From: Brachyspira intermedia PWS/A
GTDB lineage: Bacteria; Spirochaetota; Brachyspiria; Brachyspirales; Brachyspiraceae
Reading direction: 5' to 3'
DNA: 64,000 bases
Assembly: GCF_000223215.1 (NCBI RefSeq)
Contig: NC_017243.1
Location: forward strand, 558,001-622,000
Shown here in pieces: positions 52,373-60,800 of the stretch. The notes under the pieces are model-generated. The model ran no database searches. It was given only the letters and a program-made list of their open reading frames with translations, and had not been told where the DNA came from. Position 1 is the first letter of the stretch. Every line of letters begins with the position of its first letter. Position numbers and translations under genes: made by a program.

Positions 52373-52648
52373 ATGATTACAGTATATAATAAAATAGGAA
52401 CTTCAAATGAAAATCCACCAAGTGGTTATAATACTTGGAAAGAATATTGGGAAGATAAAAAAGAAATAAAATTTCAAAAGTGCTCTAATTTAGCTTGTAA
52501 TAACGATGCTGAGGTTGGAGCTCATGTTTATCCTAATTATTCTCATGATACGACATATATAGTACCTTTATGTAAAGAATGCAATTATATTTATAATCAA
52601 TCGCCTATGAATGTAGAACGAATAGATTTACTTAGACTTAATCAGTAA
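52373..52648 (+). CDS. Small HNH-like/treble-clef zinc protein
   Basis: 91 aa. Cysteines in CSNLAC and PLCKEC, together with VGAHVYPNYSHDTTYIVPLC, resemble a treble-clef HNH fold in which GAHV supplies the metal-near His. The second catalytic His/Asn of true HNH nucleases is not clear, so activity is doubtful. Of two consecutive ATGs I prefer 52373, 5 nt after AAAGGAG. It is sandwiched between the RM gene and a remnant of a second RM 3' end, which points to co-inheritance with restriction genes. Confidence 0.55.
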   Translation: MITVYNKIGTSNENPPSGYNTWKEYWEDKKEIKFQKCSNLACNNDAEVGAHVYPNYSHDTTYIVPLCKECNYIYNQSPMNVERIDLLRLNQ

Positions 52649-52671
52649 ATTATTTATATATTAATTCTTTT

Positions 52672-52737
52672 ATTGATAAAACCGTTTATTCTATTTATAA
52701 TATATCGGAGGAAGAAAGAAATATTATAGAAAGTTAG
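52672..52737 (+). pseudogene. 3'-terminal remnant of a second type IIG RM gene
   Basis: This stretch translates as IDKTVYSIYNISEEERNIIE followed by Ser and a stop, closely matching the intact RM C-terminus LDNLIFSIYNLNDEERRIIE. The remainder of that copy is missing. It is the scar of recombination that replaced or exchanged the specificity end. Confidence 0.65.
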
Positions 52738-52827
52738 TAATATGAACTGTAAATTGTGTAATTTTTATAAATAAGTGTTATAATTAATTATTATTTTTTT
52801 AATTGAATATATTAATAGGAGTTTATC

Positions 52828-52989
52828 ATGAATATAATTTTTGATGTTACATTAGGTGATATTATAGGATATATTATAACAATAATTGGTTTTGGATTTG
52901 TTGGGGTTAACATTAATAAAAAAATAGATCAATCTGGGAGTAATGTTGGAGGCGATCAAATTGGTGGGAATAAAAAAGAGGTTAAATAA
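52828..52989 (+). CDS. Small membrane protein with SNVGGDQIGG motif
   Basis: 53 aa. One hydrophobic helix (about 9-28, LGDIIGYIITIIGFGFVGV) followed by KKIDQSGSNVGGDQIGGNKK. AGGAG at 52817-52821 precedes the ATG. The motif is repeated at the start of the next protein (KINQSKSNVGGDQIAGDK), 2 bp downstream. The shared GD-rich motif and coupling suggest the two products work together, the small one perhaps anchoring the NTPase to the membrane. Function is not known. Confidence 0.6.
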   Translation: MNIIFDVTLGDIIGYIITIIGFGFVGVNINKKIDQSGSNVGGDQIGGNKKEVK

Positions 52990-52991
52990 TT

Positions 52992-53186
52992 ATGTCAGAT
53001 AAAATAAATCAATCTAAGAGTAATGTCGGAGGCGATCAAATTGCTGGGGATAAAAATACTCAAATTAATATAACTCAATATTTAGACAATATTTTGTGTG
53101 ATAGTGATGTTAGTATTTTTAGAGAGGATTTTAATGAGTTTTTAGAAAATACGGAATTATCTGTTTTATCATATGAAAAAAAATAA
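52992..53186 (+). CDS. STAND-like NTPase, fragment 1 (N-terminal part)
   Basis: 64 codons starting MSDKINQSKSNVGGDQIAGD and ending LSVLSYEKK-stop. It stops at TAA (53184) directly after A_AAA_AAA (53177-53183). Reading on in the -1 frame from 53183 gives IRLSDLYIPIELKDEY, the usual lead-in to the P-loop that follows in fragment 2. So this is the N-terminus of one longer protein, split by a frameshift, ribosomal slippage or sequence error. Confidence 0.65.
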   Translation: MSDKINQSKSNVGGDQIAGDKNTQINITQYLDNILCDSDVSIFREDFNEFLENTELSVLSYEKK

Positions 53187-53260
53187 GATTATCTGATTTA
53201 TATATTCCTATAGAATTAAAAGATGAATATTCTAATAAAAAAATTAGTATAGAAGTATTA

Positions 53261-54241
53261 ATGGATATGATGGAAAAAAATCCTAAAAATATTCTGATAA
53301 GTGGTGATAGTTTATCAGGGAAGAGTTCTTGTATAAAATATTTAATAATGAATTTATCAAATAGTTTTACAACAATATTTATTGATGGTAATGGTGATAT
53401 ACAACTTCCTATTAAATCTCATATAGAAAGAATGAAAAAAAAATGTTACAATCGTATTCCAGATAATGAAACTACGATTGTATTTATAGATAATTTTCAT
53501 CAAATAAAAAATTCAGATAAACGTAATAAAATTTTGGAGTTTTTTAATAAAGAAAAAAACATATATTTAATAATAACAACAGATAAATTGTACAATTTAC
53601 AAATAATAAAAAATTCTATTTTTGATACTAGTTATGAAATATTACCTTTAGGTTATGCTCTAGAAGATAAACTGATAAATAATTGGTTAGAAATTGTTGA
53701 TTTTACAAAAGAAGATTTTAATCAAAAAAGGATATATTATTCTTCATTGATTAATAATATCTTCTTAAAGTATACAATGCCAAGATATCCATTTTTTTTC
53801 TATACAATTTTATATTCTTTATATAATAATACTAAAGGTTTATCTGTAAATATTACTTCAGAATATTATTGTTATTATTTTCTAATATCGCAATGTTTAC
53901 TAAATGCTAATATTGAATTAAATCAATTTGATATGTATTTAAATATTCTTTCAGAAATATCTTATTTATTTTTTAAAAGAATTACTAGTAAAAATATAAA
54001 AGATAAAAAACTAAAAGAAGAAATGATTTTAGATTTTTTAGAAAATGATTATAAAACTAGATATAATATAAATGAAAATATATCTATAGATAAAATATTG
54101 TCAAAACTACATAATGCTAAAATTTTTGTCTATTCAGATATTAGAGAATATCATTTTGCTTATCCATATATATATTATTTCTTTTTAGGAAAATATTTTT
54201 CAGAAAATTTAAATGATAATATGGAAGATATAAAAAAATGA
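53261..54241 (+). CDS. STAND-like P-loop NTPase, fragment 2 (NTPase core)
   Basis: The frame is open from 53177 and coding signal starts at 53183; the ATG at 53261 is only the first internal one. Walker A is GDSLSGKSS, Walker B is TTIVFIDNFH, and LPLGYALEDKLINNWLEI is like the region after the sensor in STAND/NACHT-type ATPases. A helical C-terminal part includes YHFAYPYIYYFFLGKYFSE. It ends at TGA (54239) immediately after A_AAA_AAA (54232-54238), and the -1 frame continues in fragment 3. Such NTPases are common in antiphage or cell-death systems; this role is inferred from the restriction genes nearby. Confidence 0.65.
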   Translation: MDMMEKNPKNILISGDSLSGKSSCIKYLIMNLSNSFTTIFIDGNGDIQLPIKSHIERMKKKCYNRIPDNETTIVFIDNFHQIKNSDKRNKILEFFNKEKNIYLIITTDKLYNLQIIKNSIFDTSYEILPLGYALEDKLINNWLEIVDFTKEDFNQKRIYYSSLINNIFLKYTMPRYPFFFYTILYSLYNNTKGLSVNITSEYYCYYFLISQCLLNANIELNQFDMYLNILSEISYLFFKRITSKNIKDKKLKEEMILDFLENDYKTRYNINENISIDKILSKLHNAKIFVYSDIREYHFAYPYIYYFFLGKYFSENLNDNMEDIKK

Positions 54242-55044
54242 TAGATAATTTACATATATTAGAAAATTCATATATTATTATGTTTTTGATATATAATACA
54301 AAAAATTCAGATATATTAGAATATTTAAATTCATCTATATTATCATATTTAAAAAATGAAAAAATAATGACATTAAAAAATGAAGATGTAAATCATTTAG
54401 ATAAATATTCTGAAAAAATATCAAATATAGTATTAAGTAATATTGATATTGAAAAAAACAGAGAAGATCATTTTAAAAGAATGGATAAATTTGAAGAAGA
54501 TTATAATCTAAACACTGATATGTATGAAGAAGCTGATACTTATGACGATAATTTTCTGGAAATAAAAAAATCAATTAAATCAATAGAGTTAATGGGATGC
54601 ATAATAAGAAGTAGACATGCTTCTTTACTTAGGGATAATATATATAGATATTTTACTAATTCAGTTATATTATCTTTAAAAATTTCTAATAATTTATTTG
54701 GTATCTTACAAAAAGAGGAAAAAGAATTTGTAAATTGGATTGAGACAAAAATGTTAGAAGAAGATATAGATAATATTAATAATATAAAAAATATTGTAGA
54801 TTTTATAGTTTATCAAATTTATTATCTAATATCAATATTTACCATAAAAATATCTTCTCAGTATTTATGTTCTGAAAATTTAATATATTGTATAAATGAA
54901 TTAAAAGAAGAAATGCCTTTACCAATAATTTTTTTAATAGAAAAAGATATAAAATTAAATTATAAACAGAATGTAGATACTAGTGAAATAAGAAAAATTT
55001 TGAGTGATAAAAATATTTCTAAATATGTAAAAAAATATATATAG
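54238..55044 (+). CDS. STAND-like NTPase, fragment 3 (C-terminal helical part)
   Basis: 268 codons, overlapping fragment 2 by 4 nt. It opens MIDNLHILENSYIIMFLIYN, which continues the helical repeat region of fragment 2 (NDNMEDIKK) smoothly. The rest is helical and Lys/Ile-rich, without a known motif. It may be translated as its own protein through the ATGA overlap, or as the C-terminus of a ~680-aa fusion by -1 slippage. The AT content is higher than in the RM gene, suggesting separate origin. Confidence 0.55.
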   Translation: MIDNLHILENSYIIMFLIYNTKNSDILEYLNSSILSYLKNEKIMTLKNEDVNHLDKYSEKISNIVLSNIDIEKNREDHFKRMDKFEEDYNLNTDMYEEADTYDDNFLEIKKSIKSIELMGCIIRSRHASLLRDNIYRYFTNSVILSLKISNNLFGILQKEEKEFVNWIETKMLEEDIDNINNIKNIVDFIVYQIYYLISIFTIKISSQYLCSENLIYCINELKEEMPLPIIFLIEKDIKLNYKQNVDTSEIRKILSDKNISKYVKKYI

Positions 55045-55637
55045 ATTTGATTACTTCATACTGTAATATAAATAGAATTAATAAAAAACTTTGGAGGAAG
55101 TAGAAAAAATAATAGGTATATATTATGCTAAAAAATAGATGTAAATATTATAATTAAGTTTAGTATATAAAATTTGATATTTAATAAAAAATATTTATGT
55201 TGTGATTATATTTTTAATTATTTTTTTATTTTATGTTGGGTAATCAGCCGCACGTATATTGTACTTTCTGTAAGTGTGAGCGTTACCGTGCGGGAAGGTG
55301 CTACAGCTCGTAGTTTTTTCGTGTTTTTTCTAAAAAAGTTACTGTTTGTAGGCTTATTTTGTTAAAAATGTTTGTTTAACTATAAGGGCGTACCCTCACC
55401 TCCGGTGGACTTCGTCCGGGTATTTCCTCGCTACGCTCGGTCAGTGGGGGTATATGGTAAATTTTCAAAAAAATTATTTCTGGGTTAGTTTCTGTTTGTG
55501 GGTTAGTTTTTATATTTTTGGGTTGGCTTTTTAGTTAATTTCTTTTTGTTTAATATTGGATAATAAGCCGCACGTATAGAGGTCTATCCTTAATGGTTTG
55601 CAGTACCGTGCGGGAAGCCCCTACGGCGAGTAGTGCG
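55045..55637. other. Intergenic region with two family 2 stem-loops
   Basis: No convincing gene. Two family 2 stem-loops lie here (55241-55300 and 55561-55620), together with GC-rich modules such as ctccggtggacttcgtccgg (55401-55420) that also occur in family 1 elements. A stretch near 55090 (ttggaggaagtagaaaaaa) faintly recalls the RM C-terminal coding end but is too short to call. Confidence 0.5.
55241..55300 (+). repeat. Stem-loop element, family 2, copy 1
   Basis: ccgcacgta (55248-55256) pairs with taccgtgcgg (55284-55293); the flanks are taatcag and gaaggtgc. Related copies are at 55561, 56214, 56327 and 61385. Confidence 0.65.
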
Positions 55638-55660
55638 TTAGCTAGGTGAGTAGTATAAAG
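55561..55660 (+). repeat. Stem-loop element, family 2, copy 2
   Basis: ccgcacgta (55568-55576) with taccgtgcgg (55604-55613), followed by a tail gtagtgcgttagctaggtga (about 55629-55648) that overlaps the last codons of the DUF2442 gene on the other strand. Confidence 0.65.
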
Positions 55661-55880
55661 TATTACATGATATATCCAAATCATCGTTCCAAGAAATGCC
55701 GTATCCGCCAACATCTACTTTTACAAGATTAAATAAAGTCTTGTCATTCAAAATTTCAAATTCTTTATGTTCAGAAATTAATTTTTTTATATCATAATAT
55801 TTTATTTCTTCATTTTCAAATATTATTTCTAAAATGAGGTTATCTAAAGCTTTAACATTTTTAATTTTATGGAAAGTCAT
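55638..55880 (-). CDS. DUF2442 protein, partner of DUF4160
   Basis: 80 aa, matching DUF2442: VKALDNLILEIIFENEEIKYYD, FNLVKVDVGGYGISWNDDLDIS, NTLYY. It follows the DUF4160 gene by 2 bp, the usual pairing, which is often regarded as toxin-antitoxin-like. The final residues YSPS and the stop are encoded by the tail of a family 2 repeat, so the native C-terminus seems to have been replaced by insertion. Confidence 0.78.
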   Translation of the reverse strand: MTFHKIKNVKALDNLILEIIFENEEIKYYDIKKLISEHKEFEILNDKTLFNLVKVDVGGYGISWNDDLDISCNTLYYSPS

Positions 55881-55882
55881 AA

Positions 55883-56137
55883 TTACTCCAAAGGCTCTAA
55901 TTGTTTAAAGTTTTGCGTATTCCATATATTTAAAAGTTCGTCTTGATTATTTTTAGCCCATTCCAATACAAGAGAACATGCTTTATTAGGTAAATCACCT
56001 TCTATCATTTTTAATTCATTGATATCAATAACCCCAACATACTCACCATATATAGCATGAAAATGCGGAGGATTATGCTCTTTTTGCTGAAAATACATTT
56101 TGATAATGATACCATAAAATCTTGATATAACAGGCAT
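55883..56137 (-). CDS. DUF4160 protein
   Basis: 84 aa. Diagnostic words: MPVISRFYGIIIKMYFQQKE, HNPPHFHAIYGEYVGVIDI, and LEWAKNNQDELLNIWN. The NPPHFHA motif marks DUF4160. It is encoded just upstream of DUF2442 and almost certainly cotranscribed. The pair is widespread in bacteria and suspected, without proof that I know of, to be a toxin-antitoxin module. Confidence 0.85.
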   Translation of the reverse strand: MPVISRFYGIIIKMYFQQKEHNPPHFHAIYGEYVGVIDINELKMIEGDLPNKACSLVLEWAKNNQDELLNIWNTQNFKQLEPLE

Positions 56138-56207
56138 TTTTTAGTCCTTATTTTTTTATTATTAATTTTAACATGCAGATTATCTTTTTACAAATTCTTA
56201 TTTTTGT

Positions 56208-56325
56208 TTGATGTTGGATAATAAACCACACATATATTGTACTTGCTGTAATGGTGAGCGTTACCATGCGGAAAGCCCCCGACCGTAGGGAGTGCGTAAG
56301 CTAGGCGAATAGTGGGTAATCAGTC
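56208..56325 (+). repeat. Stem-loop element, family 2, copy 3 (decayed)
   Basis: ccacacata with taccatgcgg: both arms have changed from the consensus, partly keeping the pairing. The tail gagtgcgtaagctaggcgaa is like that of copy 2. Confidence 0.55.
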
Positions 56326-56412
56326 GCATACCCTTCGGGTACTTCCTTCGGTCGCGTATAGTTGACTGTATGTAAGTGTGAGCGTTACCGTGCGGGATGC
56401 CACACGGCAAGT
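56326..56412 (+). repeat. Stem-loop element, family 2, copy 4 (with inserted module)
   Basis: gtaatcagtcgcat is followed by an extra module acccttcgggtacttccttc (56339-56358), then gtgtgagcgttaccgtgcgg (56372-56391). The insert resembles GC-rich blocks of family 1. It abuts the HD-domain gene's 3' end. Confidence 0.55.
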
Positions 56413-56414
56413 GT

Positions 56415-57044
56415 TTAGAAAATATTGTCTTTTATGTTCGGAAGTAAATTGTAAATTGAAGTTCCTATAGTACTTTCAAAATACGATTTTATTTCAAATA
56501 CCCTTTTCCACCTCAAGGCACTTTGCGGAAATGTTCCATATCTTAAAGCAGCATCAACGAACCTTTTTTCAAGCAAACAAAATCCAGAAGGTAAAGCAAG
56601 ACAATCGCATAATTGAATAAGTAAATCATAATCATCATATACAGCATTGGCAACGAAATTTTTTATGAAGTTGAAATCTTCTTCAGGCATATCAAATTTT
56701 CCTATTGCAGTATTTACATCTTGTATCATGAAAGCATGAGTTATGCATATTTGAGCCATTTTCTCCCAGCCGTAATTAATGCAGTATTTGTACCCGTCTA
56801 TTAAATGCCTTTCTACACTTATACCAGTGTATCTTCCTATATCATGCAAAAGCCCGAATATGTAGGAATTGTCTTCATCTAATTTTTTATTAGTTGATTT
56901 TTTATTGTATTCAGAGGCTATTATCCTCGCAGCTTTAGCGACATATCTTGAATGTTCAGCCCAAGGAGTAGGGTTTGATTTGTATGCTTTGTTTAACTCG
57001 TATTCGGCTCTTTCTAAATCTAATATTTCCATAATTATTTCCAT
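56415..57044 (-). CDS. HD-domain phosphohydrolase-like protein
   Basis: 209 aa (or 205 aa from the second ATG at 57032, MEILDLERAEYEL). HD-fold metal ligands: H in WAEHSRYVAKAARII, HD in IFGLLHDIGRYTG, H in ICITHAF, and D in LIQLCDCLAL. This small HD group is usually annotated as a hydrolase of nucleotides or of unknown phosphoesters. No fused domain. Its 3' end touches a repeat cluster. Confidence 0.8.
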   Translation of the reverse strand: MEIIMEILDLERAEYELNKAYKSNPTPWAEHSRYVAKAARIIASEYNKKSTNKKLDEDNSYIFGLLHDIGRYTGISVERHLIDGYKYCINYGWEKMAQICITHAFMIQDVNTAIGKFDMPEEDFNFIKNFVANAVYDDYDLLIQLCDCLALPSGFCLLEKRFVDAALRYGTFPQSALRWKRVFEIKSYFESTIGTSIYNLLPNIKDNIF

Positions 57045-57153
57045 TTAGATTAATTATAATAATACAACTTTTTGATGAAAAATAAATATTTATAGGGAAC
57101 TTTTATTATAATTTTTTCGTCTAATAAAGCAAATAAAATAATGGGTAACTAAT

Positions 57154-57416
57154 ATGTTAAAAAAATCACTTTTATAATTTCATCTATATTATCACTTTTT
57201 TTATTGAGTTCATGCTCTCCAGCATTTGACAGAATGTTTCATACGCCTCCATATCATCCTCATGCTAGGAATTATTTTGACTTTCCAATGTTGTTTGGGC
57301 CTCATTTTGGTATTCATGGCATACTTAGTATTATAATAAAAATATTAATAATTGTGGCATTAGTTTTCCTAGTAAAAATGCTTTATAATAAGGATAAAAA
57401 CAATAAAAAAGAATAG
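57154..57416 (+). CDS. Small lipoprotein with apparent frameshift in signal peptide
   Basis: From ATG 57154 the frame reads MLKKSLL-stop. If the A7 run (57159-57165) is read with one more A, or with -1 slippage, it becomes MLKKITFIISSILSLFLLSSC, a normal lipoprotein signal with lipobox LSSC, followed by SPAFDRMFHTPPYHPHARNY and a hydrophobic helix (HGILSIIIKILIIVALVFLV). Without the shift the only start is a TTG at 57204 inside the lipobox, giving about 70 aa. Function unknown. Confidence 0.5.
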
Positions 57417-57426
57417 TCAATTTTAT

Positions 57427-57702
57427 ATTATACCTAAACAACTATATTTTGTCAGAAATAATTTTTTTTAAATTTTAAAGATCTACAGGGCTTTGCCCTG
57501 CTAAGCACACATACGTGCCGCGAAGCGTACCCGTAGGGTAAGCCCCCACTTCTTTTGCCTACGCTCTACGTGCCGTAGGCAAGGCAGCTACTCGGTGGTG
57601 CCTCATCGCAGTACGGCTCACGAAGTGTGCCTGCAGCAGCAACTTTTTGCGGCGGGAAAAAGTTGACTAAAAAATGACAAACTTAAAAATTTTTAGTATA
57701 TA
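57427..57702 (+). repeat. Dispersed intergenic element, family 1, copy J
   Basis: Forward copy with rearranged GC-rich core. Left promoter on the minus strand has a perfect TATAAT (57432-57427), 17 bp, CTGACA (57455-57450). Right promoter: ATGACA (57674-57679), 17 bp, TATATA (57697-57702), 191 bp before the RND gene. Hairpin caactttttgcgg...aaaaagttg at 57640-57665. Confidence 0.78.
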
Positions 57703-57893
57703 TATTTTTATAATAGTTTTTATTAAAATAAAAATATATATTTTGTTATGCAATTATATGAATAATATAAATTTCAAATATTATTTATTAGTAGTTTAAA
57801 AGGAATAAAAATTTATAATAAAAACTATTGAATATTTTTTAGAATTTAATATCATATTTGCGTAATATTTTTATGATTTAAATTTACGAAAAA

Positions 57894-60800
57894 ATGAAAA
57901 ACTTTATTACTTTCATAGTAAATAGACCTACAACAGTATTTGTTACATTGGTATCCATGTTCATAATTGGATTTATCAGTATATCAAGACTCAGTATAAA
58001 TTATCTTCCCAATATGGAAGTTCCTATTATAAGCATAAAAACAACTTATGATAACGCAGGAGCTGAGGAAGTAGAGAAATCTGTTACAAGAATAATTGAA
58101 AGTGCTGTGTCATCTGTTAATAATGTAAAAACTATTAAATCAAAATCCAAAGAATCAGAATCTAATGTTGAAATAGAATTTAATTGGGGAACGGATTTAC
58201 AGACTGCTGCTGATGATATAAGAGAAGCTATTGATATGGTTAGATCTTCTTTGCCTGATGATGCAGATAACCCAAATATATCTAAATTTTCAACCGATTC
58301 AGAACCTATAATGAATATAGCTTTTTTTGGTACGGATAATTTAGCTTCTCTCTATGATTTAGTTGATAGTCAAATACTTACAAGATTGGAACAAGTTGAA
58401 GGAGTAGCACAAACAGAAATAAGAGGCGGATTAAAAAAGATAATTTGTGTAGATATAGATTTAAATAGACTTAATGCATATTCTATAAATATTAATGATA
58501 TAGTACATACATTATCTTTAGAAAATCAGAATGTTGCAGGCGGTGAAACTTATGAAGGCGTATATAAATATAATATAAGAACAACAGGAGAGTTTAAAGA
58601 AGTTAATGATATTGAAGATGTAGTTATAATGCTTAAAAATCAAGTTTATCCTGTGAAGGTAAGAGATATAGCATATGTACATGAGGATTATGAAGATGAT
58701 TCAGAAATCGTTCGCATAAACGGACAGAAAGCTTTAACTATTGCTGTAACAAAAGAATCAGGCGGAAATATTATACAGATAGCAAGAGATGTAGAGAAAA
58801 GGCTCAGTACTATTAATTTACCTTCAGGTGTTTATTATCAAATACTTTTCAATAGTTCGGATACAATAAAGAATTCTATTCATAATGTTTTGAATACAGT
58901 TTGGCAGGGAGCTTTATTTGCTGTTTTGGTTCTTATGATATATTTATGGGATATAAGAAGCGTATTTATAATAAGCATATCAATACCTGTATCTGTAATA
59001 ACTACTTTTATATTGATGTATTTTTTCAATATCACTATTAATGTAATATCTCTTTCAGGGCTTGTGCTTGGTGTAGGAATGATGGTTGATAATTCTATAG
59101 TAGTGTTAGAAAATATTTTTTATTATAGCAATTATTATTCTAAATATAATATTAATAAAAATGATAAAAGAACTATTAAAATAAACAATATAAAATCTTC
59201 TATAATAGGAACAAATGAAGTATCTATAGCAATAACAGCTTCAACTTTAACAAGCGTATGCGTATTTCTTCCGTTTTTGTTTGTTAAAGGACAAATGGGA
59301 CAGATGTTTAGTGATTTATGTATTACAGTTTCTATATCATTATTAACTTCTCTTTTTGTGGCTTTGACTATAGTACCGCTTTTAGCTTCAAGATTAAATA
59401 AATTAAATCCGGATAGTAAATTGAATTTATTATTAAGAAAATCAGAAAATTTCTTTAATAAAAATCTTCATAATAATGTAGAAAAATTTTATGTAAGCAC
59501 TTTAGCGATAGTAATAAAAAATAAAAAGAAATCATTTGCTTTAATATCTGTTATATTGACTATATCATTATTTTTATTATTAATGAATATAGGTAAAGAA
59601 GGATATCCTGTATCAGATGAAGGTACTATTATATCAAGGTTAAGACTTCCTGTTGGGGCTAGGGTAGAGTTTACTGACATGTTTATAAATAAAATGGAGC
59701 ATGATATAGAAAGTGCTGTTAGCAATAATATGGCATACTATGAAACGAGAGTGCGAACAGGAAGAAATGAACATCATGGAGAGGTTAGAGTAAAATTAAT
59801 AGATAGAGAAAATGGAAGAAAACTTGATATTACTCATTATATAGAAAGTATAAGAAATAAAGTTAATGGATATCCCGGAAGAATAGAACTTAACTCTGAA
59901 AATACAGCTATGGGAAAACCTAAAAATTACAGTGCAATCATTATAGAGCTTGTAGGAGATGATCTTGACAGGGGATATGATGTGGCAAGCAATGTTATAG
60001 CTGCAGTTAATAATGTTGAAGGTGTTAGAAATGTTTTGATAAAAGAAGATGATTCTAATCATGAACTTATTTTTGATGTAGACAGAGATTTGGTATCTAA
60101 AATGGGAATCAATATTAATACCATTGCAAATATCATAAGAACTTCTTTCAGCGGTACAACAGCAAGCAAGATGACTTTAAATAATTCTATATATGTTGAT
60201 ACTGATATAATAGTTCGTTTGGAGGATAGAAACAGAGATGATATTTCAAGCATTCAAAAGATGATGATACCCACTTCAAATGGTATAGTTCCAATATCAT
60301 CACTTGTAAGCATACATAAATCTACAGGACCTATAGAAATTAATAGAAAGAATGATAAAAGAATAATAGAGATCAATGCTAGTGCTTATGGAAGACCTAT
60401 AAATGAAATCATTACAGATATTAGAAAAGAGCTTAATAAAATATACATACCAAGCGGATTTTCTGTTAATTTTTCAGGAGATTATGAGGATATGCAAGAA
60501 GCATTTGTCCAATTAATAGTATCTTTAATAATGGCTTTAGTATTTGTATATGCCATAATAGCTGGGCAATTTGAATCTTATATTACGCCTTTTGTTATAT
60601 CTTTGGCTGTTCCTTTTGCATTATTCGGGGCTTTAATATTCTTGTACTTTTCAGGAAATACTTTAAATGTTTATAGCGGAATAGGTATTATAATGCTTGT
60701 AGGAATAGTTGTTAATAATGGTATAGTATTAATAGATTATATGAATAGGGTTGTAATAGAAAGAAATATAAGCTGGGATAATGCAGCATTAGAGTCATGC

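Noticed and set aside
52828-55044. Assignment to a named antiphage system such as Avs or ABC-3C
   Set aside because: The P-loop core and GGDQ motif are compatible with STAND-type conflict systems, but no diagnostic effector domain is visible, so no named type is claimed.
55174-55365. 63-codon ORF with hydrophobic stretch
   Set aside because: It runs through a family 2 stem-loop, has no ribosome-binding site and no conserved feature.
49486-56137. Prophage or integrative element
   Set aside because: No integrase, structural or replication genes and no flanking att-like duplications seen; the region is better described as a small accessory island.
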